From Narthecium ossifragum (lineage: Eukaryota > Streptophyta > Magnoliopsida > Dioscoreales > Nartheciaceae), in the NCBI GenBank assembly GCA_963920575.1, contig OY986971.1:25004145-25068144 (forward strand): a DNA stretch of 64,000 nt, given 5' to 3'. Position numbers and translations under genes: made by a program. Shown piece by piece: positions 10,918-22,085 of this stretch. Under the pieces are notes generated by a model. That model saw only the letters and a list, made by a program, of their open reading frames with translations. It was not told the DNA's origin and searched no databases. Every line of letters begins with the position of its first letter. Position 1 is the stretch's first letter.

Positions 10918-12682
10918 ATCATTAGTCTTTTATTGAGTCCTAGTTGATTGTTATGAATTAATTAAGAGTCCCTTTGAGTTAGGAAGTTGAGTTAAGTCAG
11001 AAACCTTATTACTTGCTAATTAAGCAAGGGAGTTTTCTAGTGGATTAGGACTCTGTCAAGGTCTCTATAAAAGGACCTTAGTAGTTTATATTAGATTATG
11101 ATGAATGATGAGATGAATGATTAAGAGTAATTAGTAGAATATCATAGGAGTAGAGATAATATAGATTCCACCAGATATCTACCATAGATCCACCTTCTTC
11201 CCCGTCGGTCATCTTCTCCACAGCCGGCATCGCCTTCACCTTCAATTTCCTTCTCCCCGTCACTTTCTCTCTCCGCCACGTCAACGACCCCACCGCCACG
11301 TCACCCCAGCACTGTTCATCTTCTTCCCCATCTTCTCTCCCGTGCTCAAACCCTAGCTCACCGCCGTTCTCCCCTCTCCGGCCACCCCCGTCGCCATCTA
11401 AACCCACCATCCTCTTCCCCTTGGCACCACGACTCCGGCCATACCCTTCCCTCCGCCCTTCGTCCTCTCCGGCGCCGTTCCCCGTCAACCTCAACTTCAC
11501 AGCTCCGCCGCCGCTTCCGTGTCCGACCCCTAAACCATCCCAGATTCTTCCTAAGCACCTCACGAACCCTTCTCGACTATCTTCCCGACGTCCCAAGCCT
11601 CTGCCGAGCTGCCCGTCGTCCCCGACGCCGGTTAACCCAAACCGCCGCCGACTACCTCTCCAGATCCCGTCGATCTAGCCACCCACCGACCAATCCACTC
11701 CGGTGGATCTCTTCCCCATCGTCCTACGACCTTCCCTGCCACTATCCCAACCGCCGCCGCCGCCTCTACGTCGGCCATCTACTCCGACGACTCCTCAGCC
11801 GTTGGATCTTCCCAGGCAGCTTTGGCCAAATTGGCTCAGCCACTTAATCCGGATCCAGCCCAATCCAATTGGTCAACCTGATCCAGATCACTTCAGACTT
11901 GACCCAGTCAAGTCCCATCCAATCAGGCTTAGCCAGATTCGATCCAGCTTCAGCCAGATCCGATCCAGCTAGCCAAATCAGCCAATTGGACTCAAATCAA
12001 GTCCGATAAGGCCGATTCTGATCGATTGGAGCAGTAGAGACCCATTACGAGAGGATCACGAGTAGACCGCTCGTAACAGTCGGGTCCCTGCATGTGAGTC
12101 AGCAGTGTTTGTTCCTGCTTACTGAGTTTTGTTCCTGCTTACTGAGTGCTGCTCTTGGGCCTCAGGGACACGCGGTGGGGTTATGGGACCCCTGTATACA
12201 CCCAGGTCCTACTTGAGGGCGACACTATTGCGTTTCCCTCTTCCGTCTGTGTGTCGTAGTGTAGAACCCTACTAAGCTTAGTGCTCACACCTACCCGGGC
12301 TGCGTTTTGCAGGTGCAGGCGTCAGTTCTTCTTCCGTGGCCCCTACCGGGCAGTTGGTCGGCGGTGTGGTGGCGTCTGGTGGACTTTGAGAGGTGGCGAT
12401 CTTTACTGCTTTTATACCCTATGTTAGATAGTCTCTTACGGGAGTAATGTTGTATTTGAATCTTCCCCTCTCCGAGAATATGTATATTAAATTCACTTGG
12501 GTTTTGTAATCTTGGGTTCAATGTTGTTAAATTATTATTGTCTTTTAATTGAGGGTGTTTTGGTGAATTGTTAGGGAGACCAATAGGTTAGAGGGAACCC
12601 CCGCCAGCTAATTTCCGCATTTTGTTAGGTTCCGGTTCACGTCGCCTTGCCCGATTGGGCTTTTGCGGGTCGGGGCGTGACA
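10918..12682 (+). mobile_element. Gypsy-like LTR, right part, with promoter-like TATA
   Basis: This continues the element of 1-1199 and ends GGGTCGGGGCGTGACA at 12682. A TATA box CTATAAAAGG at 11065-11074 suggests plus-strand transcription. It is followed by a GC- and pyrimidine-rich leader (about 11165-11970) whose proline-rich reading frames look non-coding. Bases about 12275-12330 (tcacacctacccgggctgcg...gcaggtgcaggc) recur, reversed, at about 22455-22495, and more loosely at 24210-24250 and 25965-26010. The exact right border is supported by comparison with the threefold repeat it landed in. Confidence 0.6.
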
Positions 12683-13482
12683 GTACCTCTGTCGCGATTT
12701 AGAGCTTCTCCGCCGGCGTCGAGACCTCCCCGATCTCCTCAGCCGACCTCCGATCCCCCCGATCTCACCGACCTCCGGCGCCGCGAACGGGGAAGTGGAG
12801 GAGAGGAGTTCAGTCTCACGGCAGCATCGGCGGTGGAGGGAGGTTGGGGTGGCTTGTGGCGGAGCTCGACGGCGAAGAGCAGCCGTGGCGGCCGGGCGTT
12901 GGGTGCAAGGGTTCCGATGGATGACGATATCAAAGGAGGAGACGCCTTGGAAGAGAGACCCCAAGATGGCTTCTAGGCGGCCGGGACCGGTGATGAAAGA
13001 GAGAGGTGGGGTGGGTGAGGGTACCTCTATCGCGATTCCGAGCTTCTCCGCCGGCGTCGGGACCTCCGACCTCCCGACCTCCCCGATCTCCTCAGCCGAC
13101 CTCCGAATGGGGAAGTGGAGCGAACGGTGATGAAAGAGAGAGGTGGTGTTTGCTAGAGAGAGGTGGTGTTTGCTGGCGGCGAGGAGGAGGAAGGAAAGAG
13201 ATCTAGGCAGTCGGGACAGGTGATGAAAGAGTGAGTTGGGGTGGGTGAGGACACCTCTGTCGCGATTCCGAGCTTCTCCGTCGGCGTCGGGACCTCCGAT
13301 CCCCCCGATCTCACCAACCTCCGGCGCCGCGAACGGGGAAGTGGAGCGAACGGTGATGAAAGAGAGAGGTGGTGTTTGCTAGAGAGAGGTGGTGTTTGCC
13401 GGCAGGGAGGAGGAGAAAGGAAAGATGGGAAGAAGAAGAGAAAAGAAAAGACTACGGAGGAGAGAAGAAAAGGGGGAAAATC
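12683..13482. repeat. Threefold GC-rich tandem repeat
   Basis: Three imperfect copies begin at about 12683, 13020 and 13251. Each opens with acctct(g/a)tcgcgatt and gagcttctccg(c/t)cggcgtcg and continues with cgacctccg blocks. The second and third also contain gatgaaagagagaggtggtgtttg. The first copy begins exactly where the LTR-like element ends, so that element inserted at the start of a unit. The reading frames are arginine/proline-rich and not gene-like. Confidence 0.75.
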
Positions 13483-14493
13483 ATGATGTTTTATTCCTTT
13501 TGTTTAGTTTTATTTTTGTTTTTGTTTTTGTTTTAATATATTGTATAGTATTGCGGCACTTATATTATATATCACATGAGAATCTCAAGACTCTCCTTTT
13601 AACTTAGTTGATTTATTGCAATACAATGTTTTTTTTGTTGAAGAGTTGAGCCAATGGCTTACACATTGCAATACAATGCTGATCACATAGAGGTTGTGTT
13701 TTTCTTTGTAGTTGTCATCCATGTTTCTAAAGTAGGCTCATTCTAGCGCAAACTAAATGCGTGTAATCTCCTACTCTAAATTTGCTACGTCTGTGCTCAC
13801 AATTAATCAAAATATTGTAGTTGTCATCCCTTCGATATACAGGGTGTGGTGACCAAATGTTCATCACCATTCACTATTGCAAGTTTGATCCTTTCCTATA
13901 TTAATAGAAAATGATTGCTATTGGCAATTACATAATTAAAATAGTTAATGGTGTTAAGCATATTTATTGCATTGCCAAGGTTTTCTATAAATAGTGATTC
14001 ATTTGGATGTTATAATGATATTGTTGTTTGAGGCTGTGATTGGCAATCATAAAATGTGAGGAACAAATTATTGCAATACATGTGTTGTTTTAACTGTGAT
14101 TTGAGAATAGTGAGTTATGCCAATCAGTTTTTAATTGAGACCATTCTTAGCCATCATGGTCTCTTTGAATTCTTTATACAATGTATCATCATAAGTTATT
14201 TTGTGACACATCATAGTTTTGTGTGATGGATTACTTCTGCTTGGTCCTATGATGAATAATGAAAGCTCATAGGAAGTACTCACGTATCGACGTTCGCGGA
14301 GGGGAGAGAGCATTATATCTATTTCTGCGCTGGCAAATGAGACTTTTTCCCATCGTTGAAGCTGCGGAAGTGGACTTTATGATGCAGAGAAAGAACTGCC
14401 CATCGTGATGTCGAGGAAGAAGTACTCTACACGGTCTCATATTATCATTTTTTTATACAATTCTTTGATTTATTAATAAAAAAAATACAAAAT
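13483..14493. other. AT-rich stretch without recognisable gene
   Basis: I see no conserved protein or structured repeat here. It may be the body of a Helitron whose 3' end is at 14520, but I could not find a matching 5' TC terminus. Confidence 0.4.
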
Positions 14494-14520
14494 CGTGCCA
14501 GAGGCACGGGTGAGTACTAG
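14494..14520 (+). mobile_element. Helitron 3' terminus
   Basis: CGTGCC-aga-GGCACG forms a perfect 6-bp-stem hairpin. It is followed after 8 bases by CTAG with T as the next base, which is the canonical Helitron end (hairpin, short spacer, CTRR, insertion before T). The 5' end was not identified, so the size of the element is unknown. Confidence 0.6.
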
Positions 14521-15013
14521 TTTATATATATAAATGAGAAGAGAGAATATATAAGGAAAAGTTTTTTTTCCGGGAGGGGGACACATGTCAAAGATTCGGA
14601 CCAACCGTCCAGATTGGCTTGGCGAGGCGCTTGGCAGCCCGAATCCCTCGGCGGCTGCAACTATAAGAAACGAAAGTGGAAAGCCCGCTAACACGAATCG
14701 GGTTGGGTCGTGTTATCGTATCGGATGCGATTATGTTAAGAAAATGGCACTAATGATGGATTTCTAACCAAATGCCAATTGGAGGCTTGCGTGATTGCAT
14801 CACATTTTTACGACAGAGATTTGGAACGAATATGATCTTGAAGCTTGGTTACAGAATCCTGTTTCCCTTAATTTCACCCAAATAGACGAATAGAAATAAT
14901 AGAGGATAGGACCCACGATAGCTATGAATTTTCAACGGCAACAGAGTTCACTGGGAGATGATCTCTCCAAACCATCATCCATGACAAAGGTGCCCTGGAA
15001 GCGAAATATATTT
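14521..15013. other. Intergenic sequence, no feature recognised
   Basis: This is mixed-composition sequence downstream of the Helitron end. It contains short reading frames only and no recognisable family. Confidence 0.4.
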
Positions 15014-15029
15014 TCACCTCAGAAATCCT

Positions 15030-15368
15030 TTTCTTTTTTCTTTTTTATTTTTTCTTTTTTCTTTTTTCTTTTTTCTTTTTTTTTTCTTTTTTCTTTTTTC
15101 TTTTTTAGTAAGGAGGTGTGGCCTACGTATCTAGAGGCGAGGTTGGGTAAGATTTGAGCAATGCCATGTCAATTTGAGGTGTTTTGTTCTCTTTTATCCC
15201 TAGAGATAGGAACAATGTAGCTAATGGTCTATCTAAAGAGACCCTTGCTCTTCCGTTGGGGACTGTGTTGGTCGGAGGAAGTCGCTCTCAATCAACGGAT
15301 AGAATTCTATCCTAATGTTGTTATGTAACCCAGCCTTTGGCTCAACTAATCAAAAAAAAAAAAAAAAT
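15030..15368 (+). mobile_element. 5'-truncated LINE 3' end with poly(A) and target duplication
   Basis: The insert is bracketed by tca(c/t)ctcagaaatcct at 15014-15029 and 15369-15384, a 16-bp duplication with one mismatch. It ends in a run of about 16 A. Before the tail one frame reads FIPRDRNNVANGLSKETL, which resembles the C-terminal RNase H-like end of plant LINE polyproteins. The 5' side is a long cttttttc pyrimidine run. The insert sits just downstream of the membrane-protein gene. Confidence 0.78.
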
Positions 15369-15384
15369 TCATCTCAGAAATCCT

Positions 15385-15799
15385 AGTAGATAGCAGAAAT
15401 CATACAAATCAAGCAATACCATAAAAGCGGTAAATTTACTTTATGCCAGGCATTGCCTTCAAAATTCCACACAGGAGAACGAAACTGGATTGAAACAGTG
15501 CCCTATAGAATTTCAAGGAAACTGTGGTACTACTGTAGTTAGAGTTTCCAAAGCCTCATCCCTGATGTTGCAGAGCACTTGATAGCATAGGCGATACGAA
15601 AACAAATCTGAGAACGAAGACCTTCCAGAAACAACACAAAAGCTCCTTTGTCGTAGGGAAACTAATTCATATCCCTAAAAAAATTGGATATCTGTACAAA
15701 GCCCAGTTCTGTGAACAGCATGCTCCAAATCAGATTTTAGAAGTGAAATTTTGACAAAAATGGGGAGATGCTAAACAGAGATTGATGATAGACTATGAA
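15385..15799 (-). other. Likely 3' untranslated region of the membrane-protein gene
   Basis: The stretch between the LINE and the stop codon at 15800 holds no ORF or repeat. By position it would be the transcript's 3' UTR. Confidence 0.4.
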
Positions 15800-18700
15800 T
15801 CAATTGGTTGGAGGGTTTCTCAGTATTGTATCAGCCTGCAGCATTAGAAACAAATTTTTGTAAGAAATACTCCATCAGAAAATAAGTTGTAAAACAATCA
15901 CTAGTTTTCGAAAAGGATGACAGAAGCGCAATCTCATAATTTAATGTTCAACCCCCGGCATAAGCTGTTCTATACCTTCATCTATCTCCATAAACTTCTT
16001 TATTTTTTAGCAGATCTAACATGGATACTTCCTTTAACCTTTCTTTCTTTCAGCCTCTTAGGCTTCAACCTACTAGAGAGCAATTCTTACACATAATAAA
16101 AGCCTCAAAGCAGTTTAAGACAATAGATATACATAATTCCCTTCAAGACAAAAATAATAGACAGATATACATAACTTCTCTTAAATTTCAAATTGAGCAA
16201 CTCGCCCAGTTAAATGACAATAAAAAGCAAATAAGAACCCAAATAAAACTTCAGAATGAAATATTAACTGGTCTATCTTTAGGGACTCATTATTTAAGCT
16301 ACATAAGCAAATCTAGACGAAATACAAAGGGAAAAGGAGCTAGAGAAAACCATTAGAGGCCCACAAACATCATCTCATCCCCAGTCCACATGGGATCAGA
16401 TGTAAAAAAAGTGGAAAGATAATGTTTAATATGATATAAACTGGACAAAGACAGGAGAGAACCATCTTTGTTAGGAATGGAAAAATCCAAGTGGGTGAAC
16501 ATAAGAGTAACTGCTGAGCAGCCGCATTTTAAGGGGGTGCGATGGAAGAAAGCACTAAAAGACACTGCGATGAAGATGCACGTGCATTCAATAGATTTTT
16601 AAAATAAAAGATACATGACTTAAACAACTAAATCAAGGCGCGACAAATCAGTTAAGGAAATAAAAGCCGCAATAATCCAGGACAAGGAAAGGGGAAAATT
16701 TTAGTGTCTTGATCGATCAGATTCTAGTGACACTGATACTGAACCGACAAAAGCAATATTTCCACTATGTGCATCTCGTTGCCACAGTAAACTGTAAGTT
16801 TGTCTTTTCTAGTGATCATGATCAATAAGTTCATCAGTCCATAACTTCGTGTATTAGAGAAGATTCGGCACCTACCCCATTCCTTCATTCCCAACTATGA
16901 TTTTCCTAGCCCTAGAAGTAAAAGAAAGGTCCTTTCTTTTTGGGCTAGTTGTGGGAAATGGTTGGTAGGCGCATGCTCTAATCCTATGATCTTCAGGCCT
17001 CTCTCTCTCTCTGTCTCGATTTGATTTATTTTTGTGAATACCTTCGACATGGAAAATTTTTGGTATTCAGTAAGTATAACTATCTGGTTAATTTCGGGAC
17101 ATATTCGAGATCACTTGAGAAAATTGAATGAATTTACAAATTAATGAGTACAATCACAAATTTGTCCAATTAGATGTCATTAGTTCATGAAAAAATTCAT
17201 AAAAACGATATTAAAAATGTTATGGATTGAATTTTGACTAAAAACTATTGACCACAAAACAGCATTATATACCAAGAGGATTAGAAGAAAAAAAACAATG
17301 ACTCACATGATGCATCAGTGGACTCCATTCTTCCCTTATCCTCTTCATGAGAGCGATGATAAGGAGTGGGTCAATGAGAGAGGAAGCAAGTTCAGAAACA
17401 AAGATATAGAAGCAAAGTTATACCTCATGAATCTCATCCTGCCAAAGAGAGGGAAACATGATTTACCCAAGTCGCAAAATATATTCGCAGCAACTATAAA
17501 AACTTCATGCAATCCACAAACTTATACAAAATTCTCATCTATCTATCGAACCAATTGATAACAAGCGAATAAATGGCGAACTCTTCAAAATCTGGGCAAG
17601 TCCTGACTTGCATAAAAGCAACTATAGTGGCAAATAGGATCAGTTCTTAAGGAAGAGAAAACATTATCACACTTTCTATTTTCTATTGAAAAAAATACTC
17701 TCTGATGGAGGAACAATAAAACAAAACAGTTGATGGCGAGTAAATGTTCTATTGTTGGAAAAGTATTGGCAAAGAAAGTTACCACAAGCAACCAAGATGA
17801 GCAAGCAAAAATGACCGTGTTAATCCAGAAATGTGGCATAAACACTTAGGAACAGATAGATGGCTCCAAATAGGAAGTTCATGGGCGGCATTAGTTAAGA
17901 CAACTTAGATATGGTCAGGATATGCAGTAAAGATTGCATAAGGCTGTGGTGAGAAGAAGAATTCCCGTTTGAGTTGGAGAGCAGAAAGAAGGTAGAAACT
18001 TGTAGAGAAAAATATGTCATGCATAAGCTCTAAGGATGAAATGATTGTGACGAAAGATCTAAGAAGCCATATAGTTCTGCAGACACTAATGCTGTGGTAT
18101 TAGAGCAGCTGAAGCTTCACTCCAATATTAAAACCGTTATACAAACATGATATTGAAAATCTTTAGCAGTATTGACAAAATCATCCAAATTTTGTATAGC
18201 TTTGAAGTTCACAGTAGTCCAAAATCTAGAAACAATGTTAGCACAATAAGAAATTGCAGTCATTTTCCAGTAGCAGCCTAAATGGACATTACTTTCTCTA
18301 CAGGAGAAACATATAGCTACATACAAGAAAGCTAATTACACCTGCAATGTGCGTTTGGTAGATTTTTTTTCTCAAACCTAGCAGCAAAAGGATAAATTCT
18401 GAAGATCATTGGATTCATAGAGCACAGATCAACTGAAGGCAAAAACAAGGTGGCAGCCAAGCAGCAAACTTGTGGTTCATGTGTGGTTTGCTTCTGTATT
18501 TTATGACTTAATCCCTATTAAAGTTACAGCATGATGTCTGAAAATCTTGTTATTACTTCTAATAGTATGCACATATTGTCAGAAATCAGCCAAAATCCGG
18601 AGCAGAAGTATGCTGCTTGCAACATCCTGATTTATATACATGGCATTTGCATGTGATGGAGCTAATCTAATCAGGAAAAATAGGAAGAAAAGAATGAACA

Positions 18701-21188
18701 GCTAAAACTTAATAGAGATAATCAAAGATCAAGCAAGAGACAAGTAAACAATACTCACATCATTAACCTGTAAAGATCTGCTCATAGGCGATTTAAGTGG
18801 CGAGGCTTCAACGCTTGATGTAGAACCATTGTCACAAGAAGCTATTTGATGGTCAGCCTGCAAAAGGACTTGTGATTTTTAGTGTCTTCTTCTTTCAACA
18901 ACTACCTCAAGCACATCATGGGAACTGCTACTTTGTATTTGAAAAAAGAAAACAAGTGTGAATAATCCTTCATTAACTCCAGTCAAAGACAAAATTTTAT
19001 AAAAAATGATTTGAAACTTAAGCTAGCAGGCCCAATCACACACCCACAATCTATGAATGAACAATTCTCTCATTTCCTTTGTCCCATTGCACTCATTACT
19101 TCATGTCGTTTCCAAAAGAAGAAATCAAAGTTGTATGCACTATCATGTTTCATTGGCAACTAATTCACAAACCAAAGAAACAAGCAGAGAAAAAAAAATC
19201 CCCAAGATCTGCAAAAGTATTGAACAGATATATCCTTACTCGGCCAAGGTACATTCTTCACCATTAAGAAACTTGAAACATATTACTTAATATACAGTTC
19301 ACATAATCCATATTGTTAATAAAATGCACCCAATGCAAACTAAAATGCTTAACAGCCTTGGACTTCAAAATAACCTTAAAAATGAATTTGCACACAAATT
19401 GGCCAGGCCCCTTTTGTTTTCAAAATGTCTTTCTTATTGGTCCCCACTTCTTTACATGTAGCTCAGTAGTCCTTCACAATTCGATATATACATGATCCTA
19501 GCCAGCCATAACTTATATATACGACAATTTGTCTACAGAATGAGAATAGAGGAAAAACCTACCTCGAGCAAGCCAACTTTATCTCGAGCATCTTCAAAAA
19601 GAGATGAGTAATAAAGAGGATCGTAGATGGAGCCTCCCAAAATCTCATCAGCCTTGGATTTTTGTCTTGCAATTCCATGAGAAGGTTGACTCATGAAACT
19701 GTTTCTCGTATCATAATCTACTTCACGATAGGCTGCAATGTCTAAATTTGGAATCCCCAATCTATACATCTGAAACCATAGGAATGAAGACAAGAACCTC
19801 ACTGAGAATCCAATAATTTGCATCGACAAAGCTAGTCTAAGGGAAAATACGAAGGGAGGCTCGTATTTCTCATCATCTATATTCCTGTAACAAGCATAAA
19901 AAGAAAGATGCCATTATTTTCCAAACAATAAGGTCCCTTAGACAAAATAGATTAACCAATGATCCATTGGACGAAAAACAGAGAAGTAAATCCTGCAAAT
20001 CATCATCAGGTGTTGCATCAACATATTTGCTTTATTGGTTATGTAAGAGTTTTCTCACGCAAATGACATACTTCAGCATGTAGAAAATAACAAAGAAAAC
20101 CACGATTTGCGAAAATGTGTGCAACCACAAATAGGCCTTCACGTTTTTATCCATAAAAATTGCACAGCCAATCTAGAGAATCATTTACAGGACCGTTGAA
20201 CCATGAACTCTCAGTATAGAAATGCATCCCTAAGACTTAGAATCATCCATCCACCTTAGCTACCATAAGAACTTACTACTAAATCCTAAGTGAGAATGAC
20301 CTCTATATGGTGGTTATTTGCCCAGCTGTAGGGATGGCCTAATAAAGCGACTGGAACAAATGAATAATTCATTTCCAAAACTGTGAATAAAGTATTTCAT
20401 TCCTACGTCTTCACAATGGCAACATCTACATAATAAAATCTTCCACTTCTTAGGCATATCTTTCCCACTAAAAAGCATCAAAAATATTCTTCCTGGCATT
20501 CTTCTAGCTTATCAGGTGAAATTTTACTCAACATTGTACAATATCAAATAAATTTTCATACAACACCAGATTCACAGTAAGATTCAGAAGCATGTATATA
20601 TAAATCTTTAAAGAAGAATTCTCAAAACGATGCAACAGATTCATTAGCCAAACATTTACTTCAAGATAATTCCAAATTCAAGAGAATGATAACAGTTCTT
20701 GGCCAGCATACCATATAGCACTGGAGAAAAGTATGAACCACGCAATATCGAGCAAAATGGCACAAAACAAAAGCACGGCATAGGTCCGCCCAAGGATCTG
20801 ACTACTGCTTTCGATCGCAACAAGTGCAAAGAGGGCCACAGGCAGATTGATCAACAACACACCATTGTACGACGCGCCAAGAGATCCAAGCAGAGAGCAA
20901 CCAATCTAAACAAAAAGATCCAACCAAAAACAATCAACACACACAAAACTGAATCACACAACGAAATGATAGATTGAAACTCAAGAAAATTGATCACTAC
21001 GTATCATCGTAATACTGCAAAAATCCACAAGAACGCCAATTCTTTACCCTAGTCGACCTAAATAACGCAAAACTCAACGGCCAGACCTGGATGTAGAGCA
21101 GCTTCACAGCCAGACCTTGAAGGCAATTGTAATCCCGAAACCACGACCGAATCCGCGATCCGAGGCAGCAAAAGCGCCAGGGCATCAT
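15800..21188 (-). CDS. Small plant membrane protein of unknown function, 5 exons
   Basis: Exons are 21188-21048, 20905-20712, 19884-19563, 18857-18768 and 15835-15800. Every border has GT/AG and phases agree, giving 783 nt and 260 aa. Hydrophobic helices lie around LAVKLLYIQVWPLSFALF, LLINLPVALFALVAIES, AVLLFCAILLDIAWFILF and IIGFSVRFLSSFLWFQMYRLG, so about four membrane passes with a hydrophilic C-terminal tail containing ADEILGGSIYDPLYYSSLFED. I recognise it as a conserved plant family and, from memory only, it resembles Arabidopsis At1g55535, the neighbour of NUP214 there. No function is known to me. The start could be either of two adjacent ATGs (21186 or 21183). Its first exon and upstream region are duplicated at 26.5 kb. 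Intron 4 (15836-18767) holds nothing recognisable. Confidence 0.85.
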
Positions 21189-21794
21189 AAAAACCAATCC
21201 CGATCCAGGCTAGCTAGCCTTGAACAGAGAGGATCGACGCCGCCTTCCAAACAAGAACAGGGCAAGAACAGCCAGATCGACGCCACCTTGAACAGAGAGG
21301 TTCCCCCTCTCTCTGTCAACATTTGAAGGCCTCTCTGCTCTTCTCTAGAGAGAAGAATACGGCTTTTCTTAGGCAAACGTCGGAGGGTTTGGGAGAGAGT
21401 TTGGGAGGGAGAGAGTCTCTCTCTCCTTTTTTTTTATTTCTCTTCTTTACTTTTGCCTAACTTTCTTGTTTTTCTTTTGTGTGACAGATCGGATAATTAG
21501 GCAATTTATAGCTTCGACAGGGTGTGCGAGTCACAATGCTGTTGTAGTTTTGCTATAAAGCCCCTGGTTAAAGCTATAATTAGCCGTGACTACTGGCACT
21601 CCCACTATAGCTGTTATAATATGTAACCTATAACATCACAGTAGAATATGTGACAGATAAACATTGTTTAAAGATCTCCATCTTAGTATTATACGTGAAC
21701 TGACGCAAATAGAACTAATCATAAGACTGTACAATGTGATCTCAAAAAATCTAAGAACTCATCTTGTCAATGTGATCTCAAAAGGTCTAAGAAC
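20851..21794 (-). repeat. Duplication unit, copy 1 (exon 2 start, exon 1, promoter)
   Basis: This is the functional copy. It holds the first 55 bp of exon 2, intron 1, exon 1, a CT/GA-rich leader (gagagagtctctctctcc near 21405) and promoter sequence to about 21794. Bases about 21000-21510 recur at 26440-26909, and 21521-21770 at about 27755-27992. The unoccupied sequence tcgacagggtgtgcg near 21516 corresponds to the site where copy 3 received a hAT MITE. Confidence 0.8.
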
Positions 21795-22085
21795 TCAACA
21801 ACACACCATTGTACGACGCGCCAAGAGATCCAAACAAAGAGCAACCAATCTAAACAAAAAGATCCAACCAAAAACAATCAACACACACAAACAAGAACAT
21901 GGCAAGAACACCAAGAGAGAGAAAGAGAGAGGGGGAACCAACCCTCCTCACTCTGTCTACATTTGAAGGCCTCTCTGGTCTTCTCTAGAGAGAGGACAAA
22001 GGGCTTTTCTTAGGCGACGTAGGAGGGTTTGGGAGGGAGAGAGTCTCTCTCTTCTTTTTTCTTCTTTACTTTTGCCTAACTTTCT
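21795..22085 (-). repeat. Duplication unit, copy 2 (internally deleted)
   Basis: The copy begins with 55 bp of exon 2 (21795-21849) plus its splice acceptor and the first 42 bp of intron. It then jumps at about 21892 to leader sequence matching 26667 onward. Exon 1 itself is missing. It stops at aactttctt, where LTR-derived DNA begins. Confidence 0.75.

Noticed and set aside
11096..11972. Arginine/proline-rich frames on both strands near 11.1-12.0 kb
   Set aside because: They fall in the GC-rich leader of an LTR-like element, with equal frames on both strands and no domain.
16021..16356. 111-codon frame in intron 4 of the membrane-protein gene
   Set aside because: AT-rich, lysine/asparagine-heavy, no homology recognised, lies within an intron on the opposite strand.
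21800..22085. Copy 2 as a separate gene
   Set aside because: It has only 55 bp of exon 2 and a leader. No exon 1, no open frame.
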